From an uncultured Gammaproteobacteria bacterium (GTDB taxonomy: Bacteria > Pseudomonadota > Gammaproteobacteria > Pseudomonadales > Azotimanducaceae_A), in contig CAJWZG010000151.1 in the NCBI GenBank assembly GCA_913049565.1, positions 1-7,021 on the forward strand: DNA of 7,021 nucleotides, read 5' to 3'. The position numbers and the translations under genes were made by a program. The notes beneath the pieces were generated by a model, which was not told the origin of the DNA, made no database searches, and was given only the letters and a program-made list of their open reading frames with translations. The first letter of the stretch is position 1; each line of letters begins with the position of its first letter. Shown in pieces: positions 6,713 through 7,021 of this stretch.

Positions 6713-7021
6713 ATGTGTGGAATCGTAGGGATAGTCGCCCGCAATGAAGTCAAGCAAGACATTTATGACGCTCTGACCATTCTACAGCACCGTGGTCAGG
6801 ACGCTGCCGGCATGGTCACCAGCGACGGGCGGCGCTGCTATTTGCGCAAAGCCAACGGCTTGGTTCAGGATGTTTTCCGTGATCAACACATGCAACGGTT
6901 GCAGGGGAATGTTGGCCTTGGCCAATGCCGCTATCCAACAGCAGGTTCGACGAGTTCAGCCGAAGCGCAACCGCTTTACGTTAATTCCCCTTACGGTATC
7001 GCGCTTGCGCATAACGGTAAT
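6713..7021 (+). CDS. purF: Amidophosphoribosyltransferase PurF, N-terminal part (3' end outside window)
   Basis: PurF catalyses the first committed step of purine synthesis: glutamine plus PRPP gives 5-phosphoribosylamine. Only 103 codons are in the window (E. coli PurF has 505 residues), all within the N-terminal Ntn-type glutaminase domain. The start MCGIVGI exposes the nucleophile Cys2 after Met removal. QHRGQDAAG (25-33), [16 protein letters not shown] (73-78) with the glutamine-binding Arg73, [13 protein letters not shown] (84-96) and AHNGN (99-103) follow in canonical order. The segment GQCRYPTAG has Gln71 where E. coli has His (GHVRYPTAG). The ATG at 6713 has GAGA (6704-6707) five bases upstream. 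The frame is uninterrupted to the window end, so the truncation is only the window boundary. It closes the folC-dedD-cvpA-purF run and is probably co-transcribed with it. Confidence 0.97.
   Translation, partial: MCGIVGIVARNEVKQDIYDALTILQHRGQDAAGMVTSDGRRCYLRKANGLVQDVFRDQHMQRLQGNVGLGQCRYPTAGSTSSAEAQPLYVNSPYGIALAHNGN

Overview
The window is an ordinary-looking, densely packed stretch of a gammaproteobacterial chromosome, with all genes on the + strand and in the order fimV (3' end), truA, trpF, trpB, trpA, folC, dedD/SPOR, cvpA, purF (5' end). The backbone fimV-truA-trpF-...-folC-SPOR-cvpA-purF is familiar from Pseudomonas and relatives. Having trpB and trpA directly after trpF is the arrangement known from many Beta- and some Gammaproteobacteria. 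Gene order, a FimV-type polar protein and mid-range base composition suggest a non-enteric gammaproteobacterium, perhaps a marine lineage near the Cellvibrionales; that placement is inference.

Layout: bases 1-632 hold the C-terminal end of a FimV/HubP-like membrane protein, whose stop codon overlaps the start of truA (tRNA pseudouridine synthase, 625-1434). A 122-base gap follows (1435-1556), the only sizeable non-coding stretch, with a plausible sigma-70 promoter, clustered ATTGA motifs and a weak leader hairpin. From 1557 a compact run begins: trpF, trpB and trpA give three of the last tryptophan-pathway activities (phosphoribosylanthranilate isomerase and both tryptophan synthase subunits). 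Then come folC (folate polyglutamylation), a SPOR-domain septal protein, cvpA (inner-membrane protein) and the first 103 codons of purF (first step of purine synthesis). The genes overlap or lie within about 40 bases of each other, so they are probably co-transcribed from trpF to purF. The metabolic theme is PRPP and folate use: TrpF acts on a PRPP-derived intermediate, PurF consumes PRPP, and purine synthesis needs the folates that FolC retains in the cell.

No mobile element, CRISPR array, phage gene, RNA gene or defence system is visible, and I see no undescribed system. The most notable point is an absence: accD (acetyl-CoA carboxylase beta subunit), which in this conserved cluster normally sits immediately before folC, is missing, and trpA and folC instead overlap by 8 bases. 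Other points worth checking are a Glu in place of the catalytic Asp60 of TrpA, three gene junctions with the same 8-base overlap form (ATGNNTRR), a FimV with a very short cytoplasmic part, and an acidic repeat-bearing tail on CvpA.
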